The notes beneath the pieces were generated by a model, which searched no databases, was not told where the DNA came from, and was given only the letters and a program-made list of their open reading frames with translations. A stretch of DNA of 64,000 bases from Centipeda flueggei ATCC 43531 (GTDB lineage: Bacteria; Bacillota; Negativicutes; Selenomonadales; Selenomonadaceae): the NCBI RefSeq assembly GCF_000160695.1, contig NZ_GG694006.1, forward strand, positions 976,336 through 1,040,335, read 5' to 3'. Below, in pieces: positions 1 through 9,730 of this stretch (position 1 is its first letter; each line of letters opens with the position of its first letter). The translations under genes were made by a program, and so were the position numbers.

Positions 1-781
1 GCGCACCATGCTGCATACGTGGGAGGAGCCATGTCTTGTGGGAGCGCACGGCGCAGGGGCGGTGTTCTTCTCCCACTGCACACTCCGCTGTGTCTACTGC
101 CAGAACCACGAGATCAGCCACGAGGGACACGGCAGAGAGGTGACGGAGGAGGAGCTTGCGGCGGCATTCCTCGCGCTGCAGGCGCAGGGCGCCGCCACCC
201 TCGATCTCGTGACGCCGACACACTACACGCCGCAGATTCTCGCTGCACTCGCGCGTGCACGATCGAACGGGCTGGCCATTCCTGTCGTCTGGAATACGGG
301 CGGCTATGAGACGGAGGAAAACATCGCACGCCTTGCGGGAGCGGTGGACATCTACCTGCCCGACCTCAAGTACAATACGGAGGAGAGCGGACGGCTCTAC
401 TCTGCTGCTCCCGATTACGCAGCAGCCGCATTTGCCGCGCTTCGTGCCATGGCTGCACAGATCGGTGCACTGCAGTTTGCCGAGGACGGTCGTCTCCTGC
501 GCGGCGTCCTCGTCCGCCATCTCGTTCTGCCGGGACACCGCCGCGAGAGCATTGCCCTCGTCCAGCGTCTCTGGGAGGAGTTCGGTGACCGCATACAGCT
601 CAGTCTTATGCGGCAATATACCCCGCTCTATCGTGCGGCGGAGTTCCCGCCTCTCCATCGTCGGCTCACGACCTTCGAGTACGAGTCCGTTGTCGATGCC
701 GCACGCGATCTTGGCATGACGCAGGTCTATGTACAGGGTGCGGAGGCGGTCGGCACGGAGTATGTGCCGGATTTTAGATAA
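1..781 (+). CDS. Radical SAM protein of the PflA-like family (5' end outside window)
   Basis: Radical S-adenosylmethionine enzyme; the reaction is not assignable. The Cx3Cx2C cluster motif is visible as CTLRCVYC, preceded by HTWEEP and a Gly-rich stretch typical of the pyruvate formate-lyase activase-like group (COG1313). The frame is open to the left edge, and family members normally carry an N-terminal CxLCPR-type cysteine region that is missing here. The ATG at 8 is therefore probably internal and the gene begins upstream of the window. It converges on the cation ATPase gene, leaving only 46 bp between the two stops. Confidence 0.8.
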   Translation, partial: RTMLHTWEEPCLVGAHGAGAVFFSHCTLRCVYCQNHEISHEGHGREVTEEELAAAFLALQAQGAATLDLVTPTHYTPQILAALARARSNGLAIPVVWNTGGYETEENIARLAGAVDIYLPDLKYNTEESGRLYSAAPDYAAAAFAALRAMAAQIGALQFAEDGRLLRGVLVRHLVLPGHRRESIALVQRLWEEFGDRIQLSLMRQYTPLYRAAEFPPLHRRLTTFEYESVVDAARDLGMTQVYVQGAEAVGTEYVPDFR

Positions 782-827
782 TGGAACAATGCGGCCTTGT
801 GCCCCCACACACAGTGCGTATCGCCCT

Positions 828-3488
828 TCACCGCAGGCCGCGTACCATCATCGCCTTGCGGAGGAGATCGACGGGGAGCATCGTTGCGGCGAGGAGGAAG
901 GCGAGCACCCAGCCGCCTGCATGGATGGGCGTGCAGCTGAACATTGCACCGATCCACGCGCCGACCTCATGCGGGAGAAGCGGTGCATTGATGATGGCCG
1001 CCATGATGAGGACGACGCCGCCCCAAACCCGCAGAAATCCCGGATTTGCCCCGAGATCGAGGAAGATGCCGAAGCCGCCCGACCGCACATTGAACCCGTT
1101 CATCAGCGAGGCCAGCACGAACAGCAGGAAGTACGCCGTGTACTGCTCCGCCTGCCCTGCAAAGCATGCGGCAAAAATTGGCTGTGTGAGGAAGGCAAAG
1201 CTGAGCAGCACCAGCCACGTCCCCATCCAGAGAATCTGTGCCGCCATCGCGGGGCTGATGATGCTCGCGTCGCGGCGGCGCGGCTTCTCGTGCATATAGC
1301 TCTCATGGGCGGGCTCGTTGCCGAGCATGATCGCCCCGAGGCTGTCCATGACGAGGTTAATGAAGAGCAGATGCGTCACCCGCAGCGGCTCCATGATGCC
1401 GAAGAACGGCGCGAGTGCGCTGACGACAACGGCGGCAATGTTGATGACGAGCTGAAAGCGGCAGAACTTCAGGATGTTGTTGTAGATCGTGCGTCCATAG
1501 AGGATCGCGTCCTTGATTGAGCGGAAATTATCGTCGAGGATAACGATGTCGCCCGCATCCCGCGCCGCCTCTGTGCCGCTCCCCATTGCAAAGCCGACAT
1601 CGGCGCGCCGCAGGGCAGGCGAGTCATTGACCCCGTCTCCCGTCATGCCGACGACGAGATTCATCTGCTGTGCGAGGCGCACGATGCGCGACTTGTCTGT
1701 CGGCAGGGCACGCGCAATCACGCGCAGCTGCGGCAGGACGCGCTGCACGGCAGCATCGTCCATCTGCGCGAGGTCGCTGCTCGTCAAAACGAGCTCCCCG
1801 TCCGCACGCAGGAGACCTGCATCACGTGCGATCGCGACCGCTGTCTCGCGGCGATCGCCCGTCACCATGACGACCTGGATGCCCGCCGCCTGCACCTCGG
1901 CGATCGCCGCACGCGCCTCGGGGCGTACATCGTCGCGAATCGCGGCAAAGCCGATGAGCACGGTGTCCGCATTCACCTCATTCGTGCAGAATGCCGATGC
2001 AGAATACCCGAACGCAAGGACGCGCATGGCGCGCGCGGCGTAGGCGTTGATCGTCTCCGTCAGGGCGCCGGCATCGTAGGGTACGACATTTCCCGCCGCA
2101 TTGAGTGCATACTGTGCGCGGGCAAGGAGCACCTCGGGGGCGCCCTTATAGACGACAACGCCGCGCGCGGGCAGCTCTGCCTGGCTGAATTTATTCACCG
2201 AGTTGAACGTCTGCCGCTGCCCCGTACGCGCGTTTTCATCCGCCTGCAGAGCACGATAGTATTTCTCCCCCAGGGCATACATGACCGCCTGATCGGTCGG
2301 ATTCCCGCCGACGACAGTCCCGCTCTCATCGTACATGGAGGCAGTGTTTCTGCCGATGGCAAGCCGCAGCTGCTCCGCGAGCGCCGTCTCTCCCGCGAGG
2401 AAATCTGTGCCGTACACCGCACCGTCCGCCGTAAAAAACTCGACCACCGAGAGCCGCCCGCCCGTGATCGTCCCCGTCTTGTCGCTGAAGAGGATGTTCA
2501 GCGCACCCGCCGTCTCGATGCCGACGGCACGGCGCACGAGCACGCCGCGCGAGAGCATGCGGCTCGTATTCTGCATCAGGACAATGGAGATCATGAGCGG
2601 CAGCCCCTCGGGCACGGCACAGACGATGATGAGGATGGCGAGCGAGACCGCCTCGATCACGTCCACGAGGATCTGTCCCCAGCCGAGGAGAATATACGAC
2701 TCGATGCCGCCTGCGCGCAGGGCGAAGAACATCATGTAGAGCGCGACGATCACGATGCCCGAGATATAGCCGAATGCCGAGATCTGATCGGCGAGCTTGG
2801 CGAGCTTGACCTGCAGTGGGGACGTGGGCTCACGCCCCTGCATCTCCGATGCCATCTGCCCCATCACGGTTGCCGTGCCGACACGGCACACCTTCAGTAC
2901 GCCCTCGCCGTCAAAGACGACGCTCCCGCGAAAGAGCGTCGTGCCATCGACAAAGGTATCCCCCGTCGTCTTCTCCGGAAATGCGGCAGCCGCATCGGCG
3001 CACTTATGACACTCTTCCGTTTCGCCGTTCAGCGCCGCGTTGCTCACGCGCAGATCACCGGCAATAAGTACTCCGTCGGCGGGGATCTTGTCGCCCCCCT
3101 GCAGGATGACGAGATCGCCCACCACGATCTCATCCACGGGCAGGACATGGAGTCCGCCGTCGCGGCGCAGTTTTGCCCTGTCCTTTGTCGTACGCGCGCG
3201 CAGCGCATGGTATTCGCCGTCGCTCGTCAGGCTCGTTCGCGCGGTCACCGTCGCCACGATGAGCACTGTGACAATCGTACCGACCGGTTCATAGATCTCC
3301 GCATAGCCGACGAAGTACATCGCGACCATGAGTGCGACCATCACGAGCAGGATGCGGATCATCGGATCGAGGAATGTCTCCAAAAACGCCTGCCCGAAGG
3401 TCAGCCGCGCCGGCTCCGGCAGTACATTCGCCCCATGGATGCGGCGCGACGCCTCCGCCTCCGCCGTTGTCAGTCCTCTATGCGTCAA
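828..3488 (-). CDS. Calcium/cation-translocating P-type ATPase (P2 type)
   Basis: Membrane pump of 886 aa that couples ATP hydrolysis to cation export, most likely Ca2+. Visible features are the actuator loop with NGETEE, the membrane motif AVPEGLP, the phosphorylation site SDKTGTITGG, the TGDRRET and TGDGVNDSPALRRADVG hinge motifs, and about ten hydrophobic segments including a C-terminal cation-ATPase block. The start is a TTG at 3488 placed after a strong GGAGGAGG ribosome site. It follows the PepSY gene by 46 bp in the same direction, so the two may be cotranscribed. The ion is inferred from overall similarity to SERCA/PMCA-like bacterial pumps, not proven. Confidence 0.88.
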   Translation of the reverse strand: MTHRGLTTAEAEASRRIHGANVLPEPARLTFGQAFLETFLDPMIRILLVMVALMVAMYFVGYAEIYEPVGTIVTVLIVATVTARTSLTSDGEYHALRARTTKDRAKLRRDGGLHVLPVDEIVVGDLVILQGGDKIPADGVLIAGDLRVSNAALNGETEECHKCADAAAAFPEKTTGDTFVDGTTLFRGSVVFDGEGVLKVCRVGTATVMGQMASEMQGREPTSPLQVKLAKLADQISAFGYISGIVIVALYMMFFALRAGGIESYILLGWGQILVDVIEAVSLAILIIVCAVPEGLPLMISIVLMQNTSRMLSRGVLVRRAVGIETAGALNILFSDKTGTITGGRLSVVEFFTADGAVYGTDFLAGETALAEQLRLAIGRNTASMYDESGTVVGGNPTDQAVMYALGEKYYRALQADENARTGQRQTFNSVNKFSQAELPARGVVVYKGAPEVLLARAQYALNAAGNVVPYDAGALTETINAYAARAMRVLAFGYSASAFCTNEVNADTVLIGFAAIRDDVRPEARAAIAEVQAAGIQVVMVTGDRRETAVAIARDAGLLRADGELVLTSSDLAQMDDAAVQRVLPQLRVIARALPTDKSRIVRLAQQMNLVVGMTGDGVNDSPALRRADVGFAMGSGTEAARDAGDIVILDDNFRSIKDAILYGRTIYNNILKFCRFQLVINIAAVVVSALAPFFGIMEPLRVTHLLFINLVMDSLGAIMLGNEPAHESYMHEKPRRRDASIISPAMAAQILWMGTWLVLLSFAFLTQPIFAACFAGQAEQYTAYFLLFVLASLMNGFNVRSGGFGIFLDLGANPGFLRVWGGVVLIMAAIINAPLLPHEVGAWIGAMFSCTPIHAGGWVLAFLLAATMLPVDLLRKAMMVRGLR

Positions 3489-3534
3489 CGCTGTCCTCCT
3501 CCCCGATGCAGCGCCGCCTCACAGCGGCAAACGA

Positions 3535-4830
3535 TCATCTGCGCACGGCGCGTACGAAATACACGATAAGGTACGCACTGAGTACAAGTGCCAGTCCCTC
3601 GCCTGCCCATCCGCCGTAAATCGGCGCGATGAAGATCACAAGGCTCACCAATGCGACGCGTGCGGGCTCCTCCCACGATGCATTGGAGCGTTTCTGCACG
3701 GCGATCTCAGCGGCCGCCGCGATGCACCTCTGCCAGCGCGTCAGCCAGAGCACAATGCCCGTGACAATCATCGCCGCCGTCATGAGGATCAGCAGCCCCC
3801 AGAAAATCTTTACGGCAAAGAGCTCATGATTGTGGATGTGAATGTTCAAAAAGAACGGCGCCGCCTTCATCCACGCCGGCACGGGGACAGTGAACGGCGT
3901 GCCGCCGCCCGCCGGAAGATAGACCTGCTCGCCCAGCACAAAGTCCGTCGCGCGCACAGGCGGATCGGCGGTCTGAAAGACGTAGAAGGGATATGACGCT
4001 GTCGGCAGCTGCATGGAGATCACATCCCGCGCGGGACTGCTCTCCTCTGCGAGTGCCAGTGCATCTGCGGGACGGAGCGTCTCCGCCTGCTGCTCCTGCG
4101 CGGCAAAATGCTCCATCGCCGCAATATGCGCCGTGCGGTGATAATCCCGCATCCCGACCGAGTAGAGGACGATCACAATCCCGCTCACGCACATGACCGT
4201 CGCCCATGTTCCCGCGAAGATCGACGTGATCTTGTGCCAGTCCGACCAAAACACGCGGCCGGTCCTGCGCCGGTGTGTACCGAACGCCATGCTCTTCATC
4301 ATCGGCAGATAGAGATAGATGCCCGTCACAATGGAGGCGACCGAGAGGGCGCACATCAGAGCGAGAAAGTCACGCCCGCCCTCCTCCAGCCCCATGCGGA
4401 CATGAAGGATGTGCATCGTGTGCATAAAGGTCTGTACACCCTCAGAGCGATAGATGCGTTCCTTGCGGTCAAATGTCGTATGCGTACGCACATCGTACAT
4501 GATCTGCTCGCCGCCCATGCGCATGTGGGAACGCCCTGCCGCGCCGCCGCGCTCCACGACGCGGAAATAGAGCGTCCCATCCGTGTCGTCCGGCGTCACT
4601 GCCAGGATATCCTTCGTCGGATACGCCGCACGCACCGCAGCCTCTCCTTCGGGCAGTGCCTGCCAGAGCTTCGCCATCGGCATGGGCTCCCCGCTCTGCG
4701 GCATATTCACCGTGTTCCACGCATTGATCTCCCCGCGAAAGAGGAGCGGCAGCCCCGTCAGCGTCAGCAGCAGCAAAAAGAGCGCACAAATCAGACTTAC
4801 CCACTGGTGAACGGCATAGATTCTTCGCAT
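3535..4830 (-). CDS. PepSY-associated transmembrane protein
   Basis: Inner-membrane protein of 431 aa. It has the N-terminal MRRIYAVHQWVSL segment, a long periplasmic domain, a cluster of helices around residues 170-250 (ALSVASIVTGIYLYLP, then DWHKITSIFAGTWATVM) and further helices at the C-terminus, the layout of PepSY_TM proteins. Conserved histidines in the helices (HTMHILHVRMG, DWHK) suggest haem or iron-linked electron transfer, as in siderophore-reductase relatives. The ribosome site AGGAGG lies upstream of the ATG. The function in iron uptake is inference only; no TonB receptor is adjacent. Confidence 0.75.
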   Translation of the reverse strand: MRRIYAVHQWVSLICALFLLLLTLTGLPLLFRGEINAWNTVNMPQSGEPMPMAKLWQALPEGEAAVRAAYPTKDILAVTPDDTDGTLYFRVVERGGAAGRSHMRMGGEQIMYDVRTHTTFDRKERIYRSEGVQTFMHTMHILHVRMGLEEGGRDFLALMCALSVASIVTGIYLYLPMMKSMAFGTHRRRTGRVFWSDWHKITSIFAGTWATVMCVSGIVIVLYSVGMRDYHRTAHIAAMEHFAAQEQQAETLRPADALALAEESSPARDVISMQLPTASYPFYVFQTADPPVRATDFVLGEQVYLPAGGGTPFTVPVPAWMKAAPFFLNIHIHNHELFAVKIFWGLLILMTAAMIVTGIVLWLTRWQRCIAAAAEIAVQKRSNASWEEPARVALVSLVIFIAPIYGGWAGEGLALVLSAYLIVYFVRAVRR

Positions 4831-4884
4831 CGTTTCCTCCTATTCCAATGGCTGCATTATAGCACATCTGTCGAAAAGGGACAG

Positions 4885-4912
4885 CAAAAAGGACGACCGC
4901 AGCCGTCCTTTT
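4885..4912 (-). terminator. Intrinsic terminator after hpf
   Basis: On the minus strand AAAAGGACG pairs with CGTCCTTTT across an 8-nt loop, followed by a T-run. It lies just after the hpf stop. Confidence 0.8.
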
Positions 4913-4933
4913 CCTCAGAATCCGATCGCGCGA

Positions 4934-5479
4934 TCAGCCCTCTTCGACCTCGATCAGCGCATACTTTCCATCGTGACGCCCGTAGACAATGTTGACCTCC
5001 TCCGACTCCGCGTTGCGGAACACGAAGAAATGATGGTTGAGGAGATTCATCTGCATGATCGCCTCCTGCACATCCATCGGCTGGAGCGTGAAACGCTTCG
5101 TCTTGACAACGGGGTAGAGCTCATCCTCCTCCGGAATCGGCTGGGCAAACGTCTCGACCGCCTCTGCCTTGAACCCGCCCTGACGGAAACGCCGCGCAAG
5201 CTTCGTTTTCTGTTTGCGAATCTGACGCTCAAGCTTCTCGATGACCAGATCAATGGAGCTGTACATATCCTCTGAATGCTCCTCGCCGCGCAGCAGGATA
5301 CCACGTGCGACGGGGGCAGTCACTTCCACCTTGTGATGCTTCCCTTCTACAGAGAGCAGAACCGCAATCTCACCGACATTATCGAAGTACTTCGTGATCT
5401 TGCCGACGCGCTTTTCCACATAGTCGCGCAGGGCGGGGGTAACCTCGACATTCTTTCCTCGAATCGTGAATGCAGCCAT
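4934..5479 (-). CDS. hpf: Long-form ribosome hibernation promoting factor
   Basis: Cytoplasmic 181-aa protein that dimerises 70S ribosomes into inactive 100S particles when growth slows. Residues 1-100 form the S30AE/HPF domain (MAAFTIRGKNVEVTPALRDY). The C-terminal 60 residues match the dimerisation domain of the long form, with the VKTKRFTLQPMDVQEAI and LNHHFFVFRN motifs. The start was set at 5479 because of the family N-terminus and the AAAGGGG ribosome site; the open frame upstream of it is not conserved-looking. It is monocistronic: a terminator follows it and the csp terminator lies upstream. Confidence 0.95.
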   Translation of the reverse strand: MAAFTIRGKNVEVTPALRDYVEKRVGKITKYFDNVGEIAVLLSVEGKHHKVEVTAPVARGILLRGEEHSEDMYSSIDLVIEKLERQIRKQKTKLARRFRQGGFKAEAVETFAQPIPEEDELYPVVKTKRFTLQPMDVQEAIMQMNLLNHHFFVFRNAESEEVNIVYGRHDGKYALIEVEEG

Positions 5480-5630
5480 GAAACACAGCCCCTTTCTATC
5501 TACGGGAGCAGGAACTCCCTCTTTTACCTGTTTAGTTCGACATAAAGGAGAAAATACCTGCAAAAAAATCGCGCTCACTTCGTTAAATTCAGATTTTTCC
5601 CAGGATTTTTCTCATCCATCGTCAAAGGAA

Positions 5631-5656
5631 AAAGCCCGCTGTGTAAGCCGGGCTTT
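5631..5656 (-). terminator. Intrinsic terminator after csp
   Basis: AAAGCCCG and CGGGCTTT form a perfect 8-bp stem with a T-rich tail on the minus strand, directly after the cold-shock gene. Confidence 0.85.
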
Positions 5657-5670
5657 TCAGATCTTTTGTC

Positions 5671-5871
5671 TTATTCCTTTTTGACCACATTGTCCGCCTG
5701 CGGACCGCGTGCTCCCTCAACAATGTCGAACTCCACTTCCTGCCCTTCGCTCAGCGTCTTATATCCCTCACCCTGAATCGAAGAAAAGTGGACGAACACA
5801 TCATCGCCGTCCTCGCGGGAGATAAATCCATATCCCTTGTCCGCACTGAACCATTTTACTTTTCCCGTCAT
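5671..5871 (-). CDS. Cold-shock protein
   Basis: Single cold-shock domain of 66 aa; a nucleic-acid chaperone that melts RNA structure. RNP1 (KGYGFI) and RNP2 (VFVHF) are intact, and the protein begins with [13 protein letters not shown]. The start at 5871 has an AAAGGAG ribosome site; a longer open frame upstream is not part of the family. It is monocistronic, with its own promoter about 80 bp upstream and its own terminator, leaving an untranslated leader of about 70 nt. Confidence 0.96.
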   Translation of the reverse strand: MTGKVKWFSADKGYGFISREDGDDVFVHFSSIQGEGYKTLSEGQEVEFDIVEGARGPQADNVVKKE

Positions 5872-5948
5872 GTCGGCTCTCCTTTCCATGATAGAATCAT
5901 CGTGCAAAAAAGGCAGAATCCTTCCCCATTTACACATAACCTGTCTTT

Positions 5949-5977
5949 ATTATAAAAGCCGCCGAAACATCTGTCAA
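5949..5977 (-). promoter_or_regulatory. Sigma-A type promoter of csp
   Basis: Minus strand TTGACA, 17 nt, TATAAT: a perfect consensus match, 78 bp upstream of the csp start. Confidence 0.85.
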
Positions 5978-6043
5978 TCATTATCCAAAGTCACAGCGAA
6001 GAGCAATTATTCATACTCTTTGACATGCCGCAGATGCATAATC

Positions 6044-6084
6044 AAAAAAGCTGCTGTCTTTCCCTGTGAAAAACAACAGCTTTT
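6044..6084 (-). terminator. Terminator of the glycosyltransferase operon
   Basis: On the minus strand AAGCTGTTGT pairs with ACAGCAGCTT (one T-G wobble) and is followed by TTTTTT. It lies just beyond the stop of the last gene of the operon. Confidence 0.8.
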
Positions 6085-6095
6085 CTATCGTTATG

Positions 6096-8834
6096 TTACA
6101 GATGGGGAAAAAACTCCGCCACACGCCGCAGCCGCTCCCGTTCCAGCTCCTCCCTGCGGTCAAAGAGTTCCCGATAGACATTCATGTATTCATCAAGATG
6201 CCCTGCGAGAAGCCGATGCTCTGCCACATAGCGGTAAGCATTCTCCGCGAGCGTGCGCCTGAGATCAGCGCGGCGGATCAGGAGGTCGAGCTTCTGTGCG
6301 AACTCCTTTGGACTGCGGTAGATCAGCCCCGTCTCTCCGTCGCGCACCGTCGCCGCGTAGACCGTCGGCGCGGCAAGCACCGCCGCACCGTTTCCTGCCG
6401 CCTCGATGAACTTGAGGTCGGACTTGGCGCGGTTGAACTCCGTATCATTAAGCGGCAGGAGAGCGATATCTGAGGAGCGGAGCGCCGCCATATAACGGTC
6501 ATACGACACAAAAACATAGCCGGACTGTATGCCGCTGATGAATTGTTTTTCCTCCGTCTGCAGGGCCTCATAGAATCCATAATCTGATACCACCATGAAT
6601 CGGAGTCGTTCTCCATGTTTATGGATGGCCTCATTGATCAACGGCATCAAGGGCTCCCAGTCCGCGCGGCGGTTCAGCGCCCCGAAGAAAATCGTTGTCT
6701 GCGGGGCGTTCTCATCATAGCTGCGTACGGGCGGCAGCTCCGCCAATTGGTTCTCAAAGAGATAGATATACGGATTGAACTGCCGCAGCTGATCCACCAA
6801 ATACTTCGTGGAGGTTTGTATCGCAGAGACAGCACGGAATGAGAAAAAGTTCCGTGCGGCAAGATCCCCGATTGCCGACGGATGATCATCAACTTCCTGG
6901 AGAAAAATATTATGGCGTTCCCCCAACTTCTTCATAATGGCGCAGACAGCCGCATCTGGCCTCACATCGCCGCGTTCCAACACGATAAGTGTATCCCGAC
7001 AATCCGCAAAATCATAGAAATCAAGTGCCGCATCGCCCTCCCGCACGGCTCCGCTCAGAAAAATATCGCCGCGCCGCTCCAACGCGCCAAGCGGTGCATC
7101 GAGGCGAATGCTCGTACATGCCTCGACACGATTCATGATCATCATGGGCAGTGGATACACATCCTGCTCGTATGACTTCCGCAGTTTTGCAGATACCGAA
7201 GGAAGCAGGGGAGCAATGATACTTTGCTCCTCCGCCATCCGTGCAAGAACAATCCGATAATCCTGCTCCTGCGTAATAAAGATGCGCTTATGCCAATATT
7301 CTTCGACCAGGCGGCGCCACTCCACGCGGCTGCGCACGATAACCTCTGCCTGTGCACCCTCCTGCCCCTCATGGCGGCGGTAGAGACTGAGAGGGCGCGC
7401 AAAGATGACTGCATCGCCGCGCTCCATGAGCTCCAGCCACATGGCACAGTCCGAAATGGTCTGATAGCCGCGCGCCTGTGCCCGCCAATAGTGGTGCGTG
7501 AGATCACTGCGCCGAAAGAGTACAGCAGATGGCTCACCGAGGAAATTCGAGCGGTCCATCAGCGTCGCCCGGCCGACTGCTGCACCGCGATAGCACTCGT
7601 ACATCCCGTGTACCGGCACGTTCCCCTGCCATAGTCCGAGATAATTTCCGCCGCCGTCGACAACGCCGCGCAGCGACGTGACCAGAGTAATGCCCGGCTC
7701 ACGCAGGAAGGCATCCATCATGCGCGTGATCTTGTCGGGCAGGAGGATGTCATCGTCCATGCACCACTGCAGATACTCCCCCTGTGCCAGGCGCTCGAAT
7801 GGCATAAAATTCTCTGCCTTTGTCCGCGCCGCGCGATTGCGCACATAGCGGATGCGTACATCGTCCCCATAGGCCTGCATCAGCTCCGCCGTCCGCTCGT
7901 CCGTGCTGTTGTCGCAGACGATGATCTCGATGTTCGGATAGGTCTGTGCGCGGGCAGATTCGAGTGTCTCACGAAAATAATCGGGACGATTATAGGTCGG
8001 AATCATGATGCTGACAAGCGGTGCGTGCAGAGCCGCACTGCGGCAGGTCGCACGCACGAGGGCAGGATCCCACGCCTCACCGATGCCGTCGAGCGCTCTC
8101 TGCCAGAGCATCTCCGGCACACCGACATCCAGTCCCCATTGCTCCAAGAGCAGTGGACGCATGGCGGTCAGCGTCAGATCCCAGAGCTCACACTTTCCCG
8201 CTGCACGGTGCGCGGCATAGGCAGGCACACGCAGGAGTGTATATCCTGCGCAGCGCAGGCGGAACGAGAGATCAATATCGGCGCCGCTGCCCCCCTCAAA
8301 TGCTTCATCAAATTTTCCGTGCCGGAAAAACGCCGCACGCCGCACAAGAAGTGCAAAGCCTTCAAGGAACGCACTCACCGTGGTTTCCTTGTGATGCTCA
8401 CGCACCCACGCTTCCGGATCTGCGCCCTCTGCGGCGATGCTTTCGGCGTTGATATACTGCCATGAAAAGGTCGTGTGACCGCTATAGGGACCAACTGCAG
8501 CAACGCGCTCATCAAAGAAGAATACGCGCTCCATCGTCCCCAGACTTTCGGCAGTAAAGATCACGCCCTCCTGCAGAAAGAGCAGAAGATCGCCCGCAGC
8601 TGTCTCTGCGCCGCGATTGTTCCATGCAGCAGGATGCTCCTCCGCCACAGGGAGAATACGGCAGGGCAGGTCATGGAGCTCCGCCCGCACGGCGTCCTCC
8701 GCTCCCTGCGGAACCGGGATGATCACTTCTGCCGCAACATTCGCCGCAGACGCTGCCGCAAGGGCGGACTCTGCTGTCTCTCGCAGATATTCCCCCGCCT
8801 CCGTCAGCGTAAGAACAATGCTGAGCGTGCTCAT
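6096..8834 (-). CDS. Three-domain glycosyltransferase (GT2-GT2-GT4-like)
   Basis: Cytoplasmic 912-aa protein that looks like three transferases in one chain. Residues about 1-250 form a divergent GT2 fold with a WNNRGAE-type acceptor motif. Residues about 275-560 are a clear GT2 domain (VSIMIPTYNRPDY, then WCMDDDIL as the DxD metal site). Residues about 620-890 resemble a GT-B (GT4-type) nucleotide-binding half (IFFGALNRRADW, IALLPLNDTEFN, KFIEAAGNGAAVLA). It is the last gene of the operon and overlaps the TPR gene by ATGA (8831-8834). Substrate unknown; flagellin is the inferred acceptor from context. Confidence 0.8.
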   Translation of the reverse strand: MSTLSIVLTLTEAGEYLRETAESALAAASAANVAAEVIIPVPQGAEDAVRAELHDLPCRILPVAEEHPAAWNNRGAETAAGDLLLFLQEGVIFTAESLGTMERVFFFDERVAAVGPYSGHTTFSWQYINAESIAAEGADPEAWVREHHKETTVSAFLEGFALLVRRAAFFRHGKFDEAFEGGSGADIDLSFRLRCAGYTLLRVPAYAAHRAAGKCELWDLTLTAMRPLLLEQWGLDVGVPEMLWQRALDGIGEAWDPALVRATCRSAALHAPLVSIMIPTYNRPDYFRETLESARAQTYPNIEIIVCDNSTDERTAELMQAYGDDVRIRYVRNRAARTKAENFMPFERLAQGEYLQWCMDDDILLPDKITRMMDAFLREPGITLVTSLRGVVDGGGNYLGLWQGNVPVHGMYECYRGAAVGRATLMDRSNFLGEPSAVLFRRSDLTHHYWRAQARGYQTISDCAMWLELMERGDAVIFARPLSLYRRHEGQEGAQAEVIVRSRVEWRRLVEEYWHKRIFITQEQDYRIVLARMAEEQSIIAPLLPSVSAKLRKSYEQDVYPLPMMIMNRVEACTSIRLDAPLGALERRGDIFLSGAVREGDAALDFYDFADCRDTLIVLERGDVRPDAAVCAIMKKLGERHNIFLQEVDDHPSAIGDLAARNFFSFRAVSAIQTSTKYLVDQLRQFNPYIYLFENQLAELPPVRSYDENAPQTTIFFGALNRRADWEPLMPLINEAIHKHGERLRFMVVSDYGFYEALQTEEKQFISGIQSGYVFVSYDRYMAALRSSDIALLPLNDTEFNRAKSDLKFIEAAGNGAAVLAAPTVYAATVRDGETGLIYRSPKEFAQKLDLLIRRADLRRTLAENAYRYVAEHRLLAGHLDEYMNVYRELFDRREELERERLRRVAEFFPHL

Positions 8835-9730
8835 GCTTTCAGCGTGCGCAGGAGCATGAAGTCCGTCTGCCCCATCTTTGCCGCGACCTGAAGAGCCTTT
8901 TCCCGCTCGCCAATCTCATGCAGGAGGAGTGCCATATTGCGCAGTGTCATATCACAGCCGGGATCAAGCTCAAGTGCCGCCGTCAGAAGTTCCCGTGCGC
9001 CCGCATAGTCATCCTGCACGTATGCCGCACCGGCAAAGGCATTGAGTGCCGCCGTCTTCTCGGCTGGGCGGATGGGCTGCGCCATGATCTGCGCTGCCTG
9101 TGCCTTTGCATCACCGGAGGGCCGAGATGCCGGCGCAGCAGGAACGGAGCCCGGCAAGGCACTGTTCATCGGTGCCGTCGGCGCAGCGGCAGACGCTGTC
9201 GGAGCAGCGGCAAGTCCCAAGAGCGCCGCGAGATGCGGATACTCTGCACGCGTTCTATCCTGCGTGAGGCGCGCATCGAGTCCCGCACGCCGCTCGATCT
9301 CTGCGCGCTGTGCGTCCGTAAGCACTGCCTGATGCAGGGAAAGGATATTCTCGTAGAGCTTCAGCGCATCATCCGTCCGCTTCTCCCGCTGGCAGATCCG
9401 CGCGAGCAGAATGCGGACATCGACATCGTCCGCATTGATGGAGAGTGCATTCGAGATCCAGTCTGCCGCACGCTTGTAATCTCCCATCTCGAAGTAGGCA
9501 TGTGCCACGTCTCCATAGCACTCCTTCGGCGGCTCTCCCTGAGCAAGGGCATCGGCAAAGGCATTGATCGCCTCTGCGTACTTCTCCTTCTTTACATACG
9601 CATGAATCTGCTCTGCCGTAATGATTTTCTTCTCTGCCATCGTCATCGTCCCTTTCATCTGCCGTTTCTCTTCCCGCCGCGCACGTTTTCGGCGTGCACG
9701 CTCTGCGCGGTTTCTCTTACGTTTTTTCAT
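8831..9730 (-). CDS. TPR-repeat protein of the glycosylation operon
   Basis: Up to 299 aa. The N-terminus is extremely basic (MKKRKRNRAERARRKRARR), followed by TPR-like helices around residues 40-140, an Ala/Pro-rich linker around 175-215, and more TPR-like helices to the end. No catalytic domain is visible, so a scaffold or acceptor-binding role is inferred. The start is uncertain: 9730 gives a 14-bp overlap with the upstream gene, whereas an ATG at 9640 has a better AAAGGGA ribosome site and would remove the basic tail. It is coupled to the next gene by ATGA. Confidence 0.7.
   Translation of the reverse strand: MKKRKRNRAERARRKRARREEKRQMKGTMTMAEKKIITAEQIHAYVKKEKYAEAINAFADALAQGEPPKECYGDVAHAYFEMGDYKRAADWISNALSINADDVDVRILLARICQREKRTDDALKLYENILSLHQAVLTDAQRAEIERRAGLDARLTQDRTRAEYPHLAALLGLAAAPTASAAAPTAPMNSALPGSVPAAPASRPSGDAKAQAAQIMAQPIRPAEKTAALNAFAGAAYVQDDYAGARELLTAALELDPGCDMTLRNMALLLHEIGEREKALQVAAKMGQTDFMLLRTLKA

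Noticed and set aside
3535-4830. Assigning the PepSY protein as a siderophore reductase
   Set aside because: The topology fits the broad family only; no siderophore genes or diagnostic cysteines are present.
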